Shown here: piece by piece, positions 1 through 5,504 of the stretch | Layout of the letters: every line of letters begins with the position of its first letter | Position numbering within the stretch: position 1 is the stretch's first letter | Source of the DNA: Halieaceae bacterium UBA3479 | GTDB taxonomy: Bacteria > Pseudomonadota > Gammaproteobacteria > Pseudomonadales > Halieaceae | Assembly: GCA_002377985.1 (NCBI GenBank) | Contig: DFQW01000023.1 | Location: 4,139 to 9,642 of the forward strand | Length of the DNA: 5,504 nucleotides | Direction: 5' to 3' | Program-made: the position numbers and the translations under genes | Notes under the pieces: generated by a model | The model's database searches: none | Told to the model about the DNA's origin: nothing | The model's input: only the letters and a program-made list of their open reading frames with translations

Positions 1-203
1 GCAAAAGCGGAGCTGATGCTGCTCCTGTCTGTGACGTCGCCAGTGACTGCGTGGGCATTTTTACCGAGAGAGGCTGAGAGTGTCGCCAGGGGCTCAGGAC
101 GCCGCCCAACCAGCGTGACCCGATACCCCTCGGCGTGCAACTGGCGGCTCACAGCCTCACCGATGCCGGTACCGGCGCCCGTGACCAATACGTGCCGATT
201 CAT
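1..203 (-). CDS. SDR-family oxidoreductase, N-terminal part (cut by window edge)
   Basis: This is the beginning of a short-chain dehydrogenase/reductase, a soluble NAD(P)H-dependent enzyme that interconverts alcohols and ketones. Reading starts at the ATG whose first base is 203, and 67 complete codons lie in the window. The start [15 protein letters not shown] gives a beta strand followed by the family's TGxxxGxG dinucleotide-binding turn at residues 8-15. A second strand ends in LVGRR (residues 31-35), where basic residues often favour NADP(H). The sequence GDVTD (55-59) matches the adenine-contacting Asp region. The NNAG and YxxxK catalytic motifs would lie beyond the left edge, so activity and substrate cannot be judged. 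The start codon overlaps the stop of the upstream monooxygenase/reductase gene as ATGA, which implies one transcript and translational coupling. By context it probably reduces or oxidises an alicyclic CoA intermediate made by the fusion enzyme; that is inference. Confidence 0.9.
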   Translation of the reverse strand, partial: MNRHVLVTGAGTGIGEAVSRQLHAEGYRVTLVGRRPEPLATLSASLGKNAHAVTGDVTDRSSISSAF

Positions 204-2521
204 AAGGCTGCCTCGCGTTCACGTTCTGCCAGCGTGTAGGCCTGCCGATGACCTAAAAAGTACTGGTGCTGTTCTACTGCGCCAGGACCCCGATAACCCA
301 ATTCTGCTGCGGCGTGCAGCGTCCAATTCGGGTCGGCAAGATGCGGGCGCGCCAGACAAACCAGATCTGCTCGTCCCGCCGCAATAATGCTGTTCACATG
401 ATCAGTTTCGTAGATGTTTCCCACGGCAATGGTGGGGATGTTGCCGTCGTTACGAATAATGTCTGATAGCGGCGTCTGAAACATGCGGCCCGGCTGAGGC
501 TGAGCGGCATGGCTGGTTTGTCCTGTTGACACGTTGATGATGTCAGCACCGGCTTCGACAAACGCCTGCGCGATGAGCAGCGCTTCGTGCTCAGTGATGC
601 CGGCGTCGCCCATCCAATCATGAGCGGAGATACGCACCGACATCGGTTTTTCGCTGGGCCAGGCAGTTCGCATGGCGCGGCAGACTGCCAGCGGGTAACG
701 CAGCCGATTCTCGAGAGACCCGCCATATTCATCGTCGCGGTGATTCAGCACCGGCGTGATGAAGGACGAGAGCAGATAGCCATGCGCTGCGTGCATCTCG
801 ATCATGTCGAATCCAGCCGCTTGCGCGCGGTGCACGGCAGCCACGTGCTCCGCCAGAACGCTATCCATATCATCGCGGGTCATTGCTCGGGGCAGGGGAC
901 TGTACGTGTCGAATGGCACCGCGCTGGCAGAGAGCAGCGGCCACTGCTCGTTTTCGGGGAGGGGTTCGTCAAGAATTTTCGGATCCCATTTCCACGGCTC
1001 CAGCGTTGCTCCCTTGGGGCCCGCGTGCCCAATCTGAATCGCCATTTTGGCTTGGGTGTGTTGATGGACAAAGTCGGTGATGCGCCGCCAGGCGTCAGTG
1101 TGTGCGTCGCTCCAGATGCCGGTGCACCCGGGAGTAATCCGGCCATCAGCACTGACGTTGGTCATCTCCGTATACACCAGCGCCGCGCCACCCTTCGCCA
1201 GGCTACCGTAGTGCACGAGATGCCAGTCATTGGGCAGCCCGTCGGTGGCGCTGTACATACACATCGGCGACACGCAAACGCGATTTTGCAAAGTCATTTC
1301 TCGCAGAGAGAAAGGCAAAAACATGGGGGGTAGGGGGTCGTTCGCAGCCGGGCCGAGGTGTCGCTGCGCCAGGTGCGTTTCCATCGAATCGAGCCAGTTT
1401 TTGTCCCGCAGACGGAGATTTTCATGACTGACCCGCTGGCTCCGCGTCAGCATAGAGTAATTGAACTGCTTTAAGTCAAATGCATTGATATATCTGGGAA
1501 CATTTTCAAACCAAATCATTGCGTTACGGGCGCTATTTTGAAGTCGTAGCACGTCAATTTTACGTTCTTCCTGATAGTTTTTTAGCGCAACGCTAATGGG
1601 CTTTCCACTGTCGAGGTGGTGTGCCAGTGAGATAGCGTCTTCCAATCCCAATTTTGTTCCTGAGCCGATGGAGAAATGCGCGGTGTGAGCGGCGTCGCCG
1701 ATTAGCACAATACGATCATCTTTGATCCAGTTGTCGCAATAGACGGCGGGGAAGTTGATCCAGGCCGAGCCTCTGATGTGCGCAGAGTTCGTCAGCAGCG
1801 AGTGACCATCCAGATATTTTTCGAAAATCTTGCGGCAGGTCTCGGCATTTTCTTCATGTGACATCGCGTCGAAGCCCAGCGCGTCATAAACCTCGGGCGT
1901 TGTCTCGACAATAAATGTCGAGGTGCAGTCGTCAAACTGATAGGCATGGGCCCAAATCCAGCCATGCTCGGTCCGCTCAAAAATGAAGGTAAACGCATCC
2001 CGAAAGGTTTGATGTGTTCCCAGCCACACGAATTTGTTGGGTCGCATCTCGATCGTGCAACCAAACTCTTCCCGATAAGTGTTACGGATTTTGGAGTTGA
2101 GTCCGTCGCTGGCCACAATCAGGTCGGCATCGGCAAAGCGGGTATTGATGTCTTCCAGCTCGACCTCCTGCTCAAAGTGCAGCCCTACACCCAGCTCCTT
2201 TGCCCGCGCGTGGAGCAGCTGCAGGAAGCGCTTTCGACCGAGACCAATGAAACCGTGGCCGCCCGAGCGCTCTACCTCTCCCGATACATGACAGTCAATG
2301 AGATCCCAATGAATGAATTCGTCGACGATCCGTTGGGCACTCACGGGGTCGTTTGCTGTGATGTTGTCGACAGTTTGGTCCGAAAAGACAATTCCCCAGC
2401 CAAAGGTGTCGTCGGGTTTGTTGCGCTCGTAGACCTCAACTTCGTGCTCAGGGTTCCGGAGCTTGAGACTGATTCCCAGATATAAGCCGGCGGGTCCACC
2501 GCCCAGACAGATGACTTTCAA
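200..2521 (-). CDS. abmA: Bifunctional aryl-CoA monooxygenase/reductase (2-aminobenzoyl-CoA or salicylyl-CoA 5-hydroxylase fused to OYE-type reductase)
   Basis: The 773-residue protein is a two-domain fusion and has the normal length for its family. Residues 1 to about 385 form a class A FAD aromatic hydroxylase: GGGPAGL at 7-13 binds [13 protein letters not shown] at 137-146 is the DG motif, and LIGDAAHT at 273-280 is the GD motif. Residues about 397-760 form an Old Yellow Enzyme FMN barrel, with SPMCMYSA (418-425, Cys421 like the redox-tuning Cys of YqjM), IQIGHAG (495-501), the substrate-binding pair His577 and His580 in [16 protein letters not shown] (597-606), and phosphate-site motifs IAVGNI and [12 protein letters not shown]. 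In Azoarcus evansii this fusion hydroxylates anthraniloyl-CoA at C5 and then reduces the ring with NADH, allowing ring cleavage without an aromatic dioxygenase. Related proteins are annotated as salicylyl-CoA 5-hydroxylases, so the substrate here is not settled and the symbol is by homology. The start is TTG; the nearby upstream ATG is out of frame and stops after two codons. Confidence 0.93.
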   Translation of the reverse strand: MKVICLGGGPAGLYLGISLKLRNPEHEVEVYERNKPDDTFGWGIVFSDQTVDNITANDPVSAQRIVDEFIHWDLIDCHVSGEVERSGGHGFIGLGRKRFLQLLHARAKELGVGLHFEQEVELEDINTRFADADLIVASDGLNSKIRNTYREEFGCTIEMRPNKFVWLGTHQTFRDAFTFIFERTEHGWIWAHAYQFDDCTSTFIVETTPEVYDALGFDAMSHEENAETCRKIFEKYLDGHSLLTNSAHIRGSAWINFPAVYCDNWIKDDRIVLIGDAAHTAHFSIGSGTKLGLEDAISLAHHLDSGKPISVALKNYQEERKIDVLRLQNSARNAMIWFENVPRYINAFDLKQFNYSMLTRSQRVSHENLRLRDKNWLDSMETHLAQRHLGPAANDPLPPMFLPFSLREMTLQNRVCVSPMCMYSATDGLPNDWHLVHYGSLAKGGAALVYTEMTNVSADGRITPGCTGIWSDAHTDAWRRITDFVHQHTQAKMAIQIGHAGPKGATLEPWKWDPKILDEPLPENEQWPLLSASAVPFDTYSPLPRAMTRDDMDSVLAEHVAAVHRAQAAGFDMIEMHAAHGYLLSSFITPVLNHRDDEYGGSLENRLRYPLAVCRAMRTAWPSEKPMSVRISAHDWMGDAGITEHEALLIAQAFVEAGADIINVSTGQTSHAAQPQPGRMFQTPLSDIIRNDGNIPTIAVGNIYETDHVNSIIAAGRADLVCLARPHLADPNWTLHAAAELGYRGPGAVEQHQYFLGHRQAYTLAEREREAAL

Positions 2522-2527
2522 CTCATT

Positions 2528-2533
2528 CTCTCC
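2528..2533 (-). promoter_or_regulatory. Ribosome binding site that fixes the TTG start of the monooxygenase/reductase
   Basis: Read on the minus strand, GGAGAG lies six bases before the TTG at 2521. This spacing supports TTG as the real initiator, and the first residues ([12 protein letters not shown]) begin directly at the first beta strand of the FAD fold, leaving no room for a later start. An ATG four bases upstream of the TTG is in another frame and is followed by AGT and TGA. Confidence 0.75.
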
Positions 2534-2552
2534 ATTCTGACTTGACGCCTCA

Positions 2553-2574
2553 GACGCTTTATATCTAAAACATT
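2553..2574. promoter_or_regulatory. Possible second, degenerate operator
   Basis: This 22-bp stretch repeats the core TTTA-N4-TAAA of the perfect dyad at 2591-2612, with arms GACGCTTTA and TAAAACATT that agree with the primary arms at 13 of 18 positions. It lies 38 bp centre to centre from the primary site and near the predicted start point of the minus-strand transcript. AT richness of the core makes a chance match possible. Confidence 0.25.
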
Positions 2575-2579
2575 GCGCT

Positions 2580-2607
2580 AGTATAGATTAAACATTTTAT
2601 GTTTAAA
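2580..2607 (-). promoter_or_regulatory. Candidate sigma-70-like promoter for the monooxygenase/reductase operon
   Basis: On the minus strand TTTAAA (2607-2602) is separated by 16 bases from TATACT (2585-2580). The -10 matches the TATAAT consensus in five of six positions and the -35 matches TTGACA in four of six. Initiation would fall near 2573, giving a leader of about 50 bases. The -35 lies inside the inverted repeat at 2591-2612, so a protein bound there would block polymerase. This was found by eye in AT-rich DNA, where chance matches are common. Confidence 0.4.
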
Positions 2608-2612
2608 ATGTT
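2591..2612. promoter_or_regulatory. Perfect inverted repeat, likely MarR operator
   Basis: The arms AACATTTTA (2591-2599) and TAAAATGTT (2604-2612) are exact reverse complements around a 4-base spacer. This gives a 22-bp dyad of the size expected for a dimeric winged-helix regulator. A second, overlapping dyad, TTAAACA (2588-2594) with TGTTTAA (2600-2606), shares the same bases. The site lies between two divergent genes and 33 bp before the start of a MarR gene, and it overlaps the candidate -35 of the opposite operon. Autorepression plus control of the catabolic operon is the usual MarR arrangement. Binding itself is inferred. Confidence 0.7.
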
Positions 2613-2630
2613 GGCTTGGCACTTCGCTCT

Positions 2631-2635
2631 GGAAG
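2631..2635 (+). promoter_or_regulatory. Ribosome binding site of the MarR gene
   Basis: GGAAG ends nine bases before the ATG at 2645. It is a modest Shine-Dalgarno match at acceptable spacing, in keeping with a regulator made at a low level. No other in-frame start with a better site is seen upstream. Confidence 0.5.
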
Positions 2636-2644
2636 CTATACGAC

Positions 2645-3139
2645 ATGAAACTGACGGCCGCTCAACCACGACTAGATCACGAGTCGCGTATTGAAAACGA
2701 CGATCATCATGCCATCAGGCTATGGTTGCGATTGCTGACCTGCACCAATTTGGTTGAGCAGCATTTGCGCGCACGTTTGCGGAAGCAGTTTGATATCACG
2801 CTACCTCGATTTGATTTTATGGCCCAGTTGGAGCGCGAGCCCGAGGGTTTGACTATGGGCGCTTTGTCGCAACGAATGATGGTGTCTGGGGGCAATATAT
2901 CGGGTATCGCCACCCAGTTAGAGAGAGAAGGGCTGATCAGCAGATCTCCCGTGCCCAGCAATCGGCGTGCGTTTTGCGTCACGCTAACGAGAGAAGGAAG
3001 AGCGCGGTTCGCGGAAATGGCAAGAGCGCACGAAGAATGGGTTGCAGAATTGCTAGGTCACGTCAGTGCGCCAGATTGTGAGCAACTGATGAGTACGCTC
3101 AAACAAATAAAGATGGGCGTGGACCACATCGCGGGCTGA
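2645..3139 (+). CDS. MarR-family transcriptional regulator
   Basis: The 164-residue protein has the length and layout of a MarR dimeric winged-helix regulator. Residues about 22-50 form the N-terminal dimerisation helix, followed by FDFMAQLEREPEGLTMGALSQRM leading into the helix-turn-helix. The recognition helix is about 81-95 (SGGNISGIATQLERE), and the wing is 101-116, containing PSNRRAFCVTLTREG. The usual DxR motif at the wing tip reads SNR (105-107), so the Asp is Ser while the key Arg is kept. The C-terminal helices (about 117-162) complete the dimer. It is divergent from the aryl-CoA monooxygenase gene, with a perfect dyad between them, and its stop is only 4 bp before the downstream OYE gene. 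MarR proteins in such clusters commonly release DNA on binding an aromatic acid or its CoA thioester. An aryl-CoA ligand is therefore likely but inferred. Confidence 0.93.
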   Translation: MKLTAAQPRLDHESRIENDDHHAIRLWLRLLTCTNLVEQHLRARLRKQFDITLPRFDFMAQLEREPEGLTMGALSQRMMVSGGNISGIATQLEREGLISRSPVPSNRRAFCVTLTREGRARFAEMARAHEEWVAELLGHVSAPDCEQLMSTLKQIKMGVDHIAG

Positions 3140-3143
3140 TATC

Positions 3144-4622
3144 GTGTGGAAGCCACCAGAGCGCGTCAAATACCAAACTGCTGTTGACCAATGGCCGACA
3201 TTGGAGGAAGCCCGTGGCAGTCGACTTTTCTCACCACTCCGGGTGCAAAGCCTTGAGCTGAATCACAGAACCTGGGTGCCAGCTATGGTTCCGTGGCGGG
3301 CGAGCGAGCAAGGCGATGTCACGCAGGATGTGGTGGATTGGTACGCACGTTTTGCAGAAGGCAAGCCCGGAGCGATTGTGGTCGAGGCCACGGGTATCAG
3401 GGATATTCCCAGCGGTCCGCTGCTACGCATCTCGGACGACCGTTATATCGACGGTTTAAAGCGCGTGACTGACGCAGTTCGTGAAGCAAGCGGGGGCCAG
3501 ACGCGCATACTGATCCAATTGATTGATTTTTTGACCATAAGGCGCCGGCCAGACCCCGATGCGTTTTTTATGCGATTTCTCGCTGTGACGGCAGATCATC
3601 GACGACATTTGCAGATGGAGCATGATGACGAGCTCGCGGTCAGGGAGCGCCTGCGTTCGCTCGACGAGGCGTCGCTCGAGGCGGTGTTGACGTCGCGCGA
3701 GCTGGAGTCCTTGCGTTACGGTCACCGTGAGCGCGTTACCGATACCCATTTGCCGCACATTGCCGCCCTCCCGGAGATGCTTCCCGGACTGTTTGCGAAT
3801 GCGGCCGTGAGAGCCAAAAGCGCGGGCTTTGACGGGGTTGAATTGCATTACGCTCACGCTTACACGCTATCTTCGTTTCTGTCGGCGACCAACACACGCT
3901 CCGACGGATACGGCGGTGCAAGAGAGCAGCGCGCGCGCTTGCCGCTGGAGGTTTATCGCGAAGTTCGGGCCGCCGTGGGACCACGTTACGCCGTGGGTTG
4001 CCGGTTCCTGACGGACGAGATTGTTGATCGTGGTAGCGGCATAGAAGACGCCCGCTTTTTTGCGGTTGAATTTGCCCGGGCCGGGATGGATTTTCTGAGC
4101 TTGTCCCGGGGAGGCAAGTTTGACGATGCCAGGCAGCCGAAGGTCGGTTGGGCCGCCTACCCGTACACGGGTCGGAGTGGTTATGAGTGTATGCCTTCTT
4201 ACTTGTCTGACGCGCAGGGTCCCTGGGGTCGCAACAGCGAACCCGTAGGGCAAATTAGAGCCGCCGTGAGAGAGGCTGGGTATGAAATCCCAATTATTTC
4301 GACGGGCGGTATTCATGGTTTCCATCAGGCCGAGTCACTTCTGTTAGAAGGAAAAGCCGACGTGGTGGGGCTGGCGCGTCAGGCGCTCGCTGATCCTGAT
4401 TGGTTTGAAAAGGTGAGGCTGGGTCGAGGTAATGAGGTGGTTCTCTGCCGCTACAGCAACTATTGCGAGGGCTTGGACCAAAAGCACAAGCAAGTCACCT
4501 GTGAGCTGTGGGATCGCACGGCCCTAGATGAGCCGGGAGTGGTGCTCGCGTCGGACAGGAAGCGACGGCTCACGGCGCCCTCATGGATCTCGGGCGGGGC
4601 TTCTGTCAGCGGGGTGAAATAG
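3144..4622 (+). CDS. Atypical Old Yellow Enzyme-family NADH:flavin oxidoreductase
   Basis: The 492-residue protein is an FMN-dependent OYE-type barrel, the class that reduces activated C=C bonds. Family landmarks are RLFSPLRVQSLELNHR (27-42), the substrate-binding pair His235/His238 in GVELHYAHAY, NTRSDGYGG (250-258), and the FMN phosphate motifs ISTGGI (385-390) and GLARQALADPDW (409-420). It is odd in several ways. SPMCxYS is replaced by PAMVPWR, so the redox-tuning Cys and the Tyr become Val49 and Trp51. IQLxHAGR is replaced by IQLIDFLTIRRRP with Asp128 at the His position. A charged, helix-prone stretch (about 135-195) adds 30-50 residues. The C-terminal Cys435, Cys441 and Cys453 echo the 4Fe-4S cysteines of 2,4-dienoyl-CoA reductases but do not fit them. 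The start is GTG, 4 bp after the MarR stop with no clear Shine-Dalgarno, so coupled translation is likely. The next in-frame Met (residue 48) would delete the first barrel strand. The reaction is unknown; reduction of an unsaturated CoA or alicyclic intermediate is plausible. Confidence 0.87.
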   Translation: MWKPPERVKYQTAVDQWPTLEEARGSRLFSPLRVQSLELNHRTWVPAMVPWRASEQGDVTQDVVDWYARFAEGKPGAIVVEATGIRDIPSGPLLRISDDRYIDGLKRVTDAVREASGGQTRILIQLIDFLTIRRRPDPDAFFMRFLAVTADHRRHLQMEHDDELAVRERLRSLDEASLEAVLTSRELESLRYGHRERVTDTHLPHIAALPEMLPGLFANAAVRAKSAGFDGVELHYAHAYTLSSFLSATNTRSDGYGGAREQRARLPLEVYREVRAAVGPRYAVGCRFLTDEIVDRGSGIEDARFFAVEFARAGMDFLSLSRGGKFDDARQPKVGWAAYPYTGRSGYECMPSYLSDAQGPWGRNSEPVGQIRAAVREAGYEIPIISTGGIHGFHQAESLLLEGKADVVGLARQALADPDWFEKVRLGRGNEVVLCRYSNYCEGLDQKHKQVTCELWDRTALDEPGVVLASDRKRRLTAPSWISGGASVSGVK

Positions 4623-4756
4623 AGACAACCCGTTTTATAGCGCGCGCTGCCTGCCGCTCGCTGCGAAAGTTCATCTCTAGTGCCTAACACCTATGGGTGT
4701 AGCGTGATGAGCGGGTTTGATGCACGATGCCCGCCTTGATCGATGTTCGGGCGACG

Positions 4757-4771
4757 CGCGGCGAAGCCGCG
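4757..4771 (+). other. GC-rich hairpin
   Basis: A perfect 6-bp stem (CGCGGC with GCCGCG) encloses a GAA triloop. The stem is very stable for its size, but no U-tract follows. It may pause polymerase or help Rho-dependent ending of the MarR-OYE transcript, or simply be chance in GC-rich DNA. Confidence 0.35.
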
Positions 4772-4782
4772 GTTGTCAGCTC

Positions 4783-4810
4783 GCCGCGCACCTTGAATTG
4801 CCGCGCACCT
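4783..4810 (+). repeat. 11-bp direct repeat
   Basis: GCCGCGCACCT occurs exactly at 4783-4793 and again at 4800-4810, with starts 17 bp apart. Two tandem copies upstream of a gene could be paired activator sites, but the spacing is not an integral number of helical turns and no matching copy was seen elsewhere in the window. Confidence 0.5.
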
Positions 4811-4845
4811 GGTACGGGCGTCGCGACGGGTCAGCATGTGGAACT

Positions 4846-4853
4846 GGAGAGGG
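4846..4853 (+). promoter_or_regulatory. Ribosome binding site of the aldehyde dehydrogenase gene
   Basis: The purine-rich GGAGAGGG ends four bases before the ATG at 4858 and contains GGAG at a good distance. It is the strongest Shine-Dalgarno site on the plus strand in this window and fixes the start codon. Confidence 0.75.
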
Positions 4854-4857
4854 CTAT

Positions 4858-5504
4858 ATGGGAATTAAAATTTCCGATTCAAATCTAATTAGATCGGCAT
4901 GCTATATCGACGGGCAGTGGCATGCCGCGGCTACGGGCGCTCTGGCGGTGACCAACCCCGCGACCGGTGAGACCATTGCCAAGGTGGATACAGTAGGTCG
5001 TGCTGGTGCGGAAGCGGCTATCGCCGCGGCAAATCGGGCTTTGCCGGCATGGCGTGCTTTACCTGCGAAAGCGCGCGCTCAGGTGTTGCGGCGATGGTTT
5101 GACTTAATGATGGCGCACCAAGAAGACCTCGCGGTCATTATGACCCTGGAGCAGGGCAAGCCGCTTGCCGAGAGTCGGGGTGAAGTCGCCTATGGCGCCG
5201 CGTTCATGGAGTGGTTTGGTGAGCAGGCAAAGCGGATCGATGGTGATGTCATTCCCGCACCTTCCGGAGATAAGCGGGTTGTGTGCATCAAGCAGCCGGT
5301 TGGCGTTGTCGCAGCTATCACGCCCTGGAATTTTCCTAATGCGATGATTGCCCGAAAAGCTGCTCCTGCGTTGGCGGCGGGTTGCACCATCGTGATTAAG
5401 CCCGCGGCAGAGACACCATTGTCAGCGCTTGCGATGGCGGAGTTGGCGGAACGGGCGGGGGTGCCCCTGCGCAGCAGTGAGGCGCTGCAGCAGGCAGGCC
5501 AGGG
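4858..5504 (+). CDS. GabD-like succinate-semialdehyde dehydrogenase, N-terminal part (cut by window edge)
   Basis: This is the first 215 codons of an NAD(P)+-dependent aldehyde dehydrogenase; full-length relatives have about 480 residues. The order of motifs follows E. coli GabD closely: YIDGQW (16-21), TNPATGETI (32-40), LEQGKPLAESRGEV (98-111), KRIDGD (125-130), IKQPVGVVAAITPWNFP (144-160, with oxyanion Asn158), and the cofactor-binding IKPAAETP (180-187, Lys181). The catalytic Cys and Glu would lie beyond the right edge. The family oxidises succinate semialdehyde or similar semialdehydes to the acid. A 235-bp gap from the OYE gene makes co-transcription uncertain, and the link to aryl-CoA breakdown is inferred from position only. 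After GVP (201-203) the family almost always continues AGVxNVVTG, but here the frame reads LRSSEALQQAGQ with no resemblance, and neither other frame restores it. The last 38 bases may be a breakpoint or a sequence or assembly fault. Confidence 0.9.
   Translation, partial: MGIKISDSNLIRSACYIDGQWHAAATGALAVTNPATGETIAKVDTVGRAGAEAAIAAANRALPAWRALPAKARAQVLRRWFDLMMAHQEDLAVIMTLEQGKPLAESRGEVAYGAAFMEWFGEQAKRIDGDVIPAPSGDKRVVCIKQPVGVVAAITPWNFPNAMIARKAAPALAAGCTIVIKPAAETPLSALAMAELAERAGVPLRSSEALQQAGQ

Larger units (their letters stand above)
4623..4857 (+). other. 235-bp spacer with short repeats and hairpins, no convincing gene
   Basis: No protein gene, tRNA or clear promoter is seen here. It holds a small dyad ACACC-TATG-GGTGT (4687-4700); a GC-rich hairpin CGCGGC-GAA-GCCGCG (4757-4771); an 11-bp direct repeat GCCGCGCACCT at 4783-4793 and 4800-4810, 17 bp apart; and a 10-bp palindrome CGTCGCGACG (4819-4828). 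No T-run follows the hairpin, so it is not a standard intrinsic terminator. GCGGG at 4711-4715 can pair with CCCGC at 4730-4734, while the overlapping GCCCG (4729-4733) can instead pair with CGGGC (4748-4752). The region separates the OYE gene from the aldehyde dehydrogenase gene and may hold the latter's promoter or a structured leader. Confidence 0.5.

Noticed and set aside
587..1333. Long plus-strand open frame of 248 codons opposite the monooxygenase/reductase gene
   Set aside because: It is antisense to the OYE domain of a clear, family-length gene, its translation shows no recognisable domain, and it is explained by codon bias on the opposite strand.
1946..2485. Plus-strand open frame of 179 codons opposite the FAD domain
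   Set aside because: It is fully covered by the well-supported minus-strand gene, and its translation has no family signature.
2542..2563. TTGACG as the -35 of a plus-strand promoter for the MarR gene
   Set aside because: No acceptable -10 lies 16-18 bp downstream; TATATC is only 12 bp away. The MarR promoter could not be placed with confidence, although it must lie in 2522-2644.
3867..4325. Minus-strand open frame of 152 codons within the stand-alone OYE gene
   Set aside because: It is antisense to a region with intact OYE motifs, with no recognisable domain of its own.
4687..4700. Small dyad ACACC-TATG-GGTGT as an operator
   Set aside because: Only 5-bp arms, no related copy found in the window, and no promoter elements recognised beside it; too weak to call a site.
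1..5504. CRISPR array, tRNA, rRNA, insertion sequence or attachment site
   Set aside because: No regularly spaced repeats, transposase motifs, terminal inverted repeats or tRNA-like folds were seen; nearly all bases are in the five protein genes.

Overview
The window looks like an accessory aromatic-catabolism locus from a proteobacterium, probably gamma or beta. Reasons are the moderately high GC by eye, Shine-Dalgarno-led genes, and close resemblance to known proteobacterial families: a fused aryl-CoA monooxygenase/reductase, a MarR regulator and a GabD-type aldehyde dehydrogenase. Assignment below phylum is not possible from the sequence alone. Genes fill almost the whole window. The only gaps are a 123-bp divergent promoter region and a 235-bp spacer.

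The left half is on the minus strand. A 773-codon gene (200-2521) encodes a natural fusion of an FAD-dependent aromatic hydroxylase and an Old Yellow Enzyme (OYE)-type FMN reductase. This is the architecture of 2-aminobenzoyl-CoA (anthraniloyl-CoA) monooxygenase/reductase, commonly annotated as bifunctional salicylyl-CoA 5-hydroxylase/oxidoreductase. Its stop codon overlaps the start of a short-chain dehydrogenase/reductase (SDR) in an ATGA, and that gene runs off the left edge.

The right half is on the plus strand. A MarR-family regulator (2645-3139) is followed after 4 bp by a second, stand-alone OYE-family protein (3144-4622). The latter has an unusual active-site signature, a helical insertion and a decayed iron-sulfur-like cysteine pattern. 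After the 235-bp spacer comes the first part of a GabD-like succinate-semialdehyde dehydrogenase (from 4858), cut by the right edge. Its last 13 codons no longer match the family.

The two units diverge from 2522-2644, which holds a perfect 9-4-9 inverted repeat (2591-2612). It covers a plausible -35 box for the monooxygenase gene and is a good candidate operator for the MarR protein. A working model is that the MarR protein represses both directions until a CoA-activated aromatic, for example anthraniloyl-CoA or salicylyl-CoA, binds. The fusion enzyme then hydroxylates and reduces the ring, and the SDR, second OYE and possibly the aldehyde dehydrogenase process later intermediates. The CoA ligase and beta-oxidation-like genes this pathway needs are not in the window. 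The most novel-looking item is the second OYE protein co-transcribed with the regulator.
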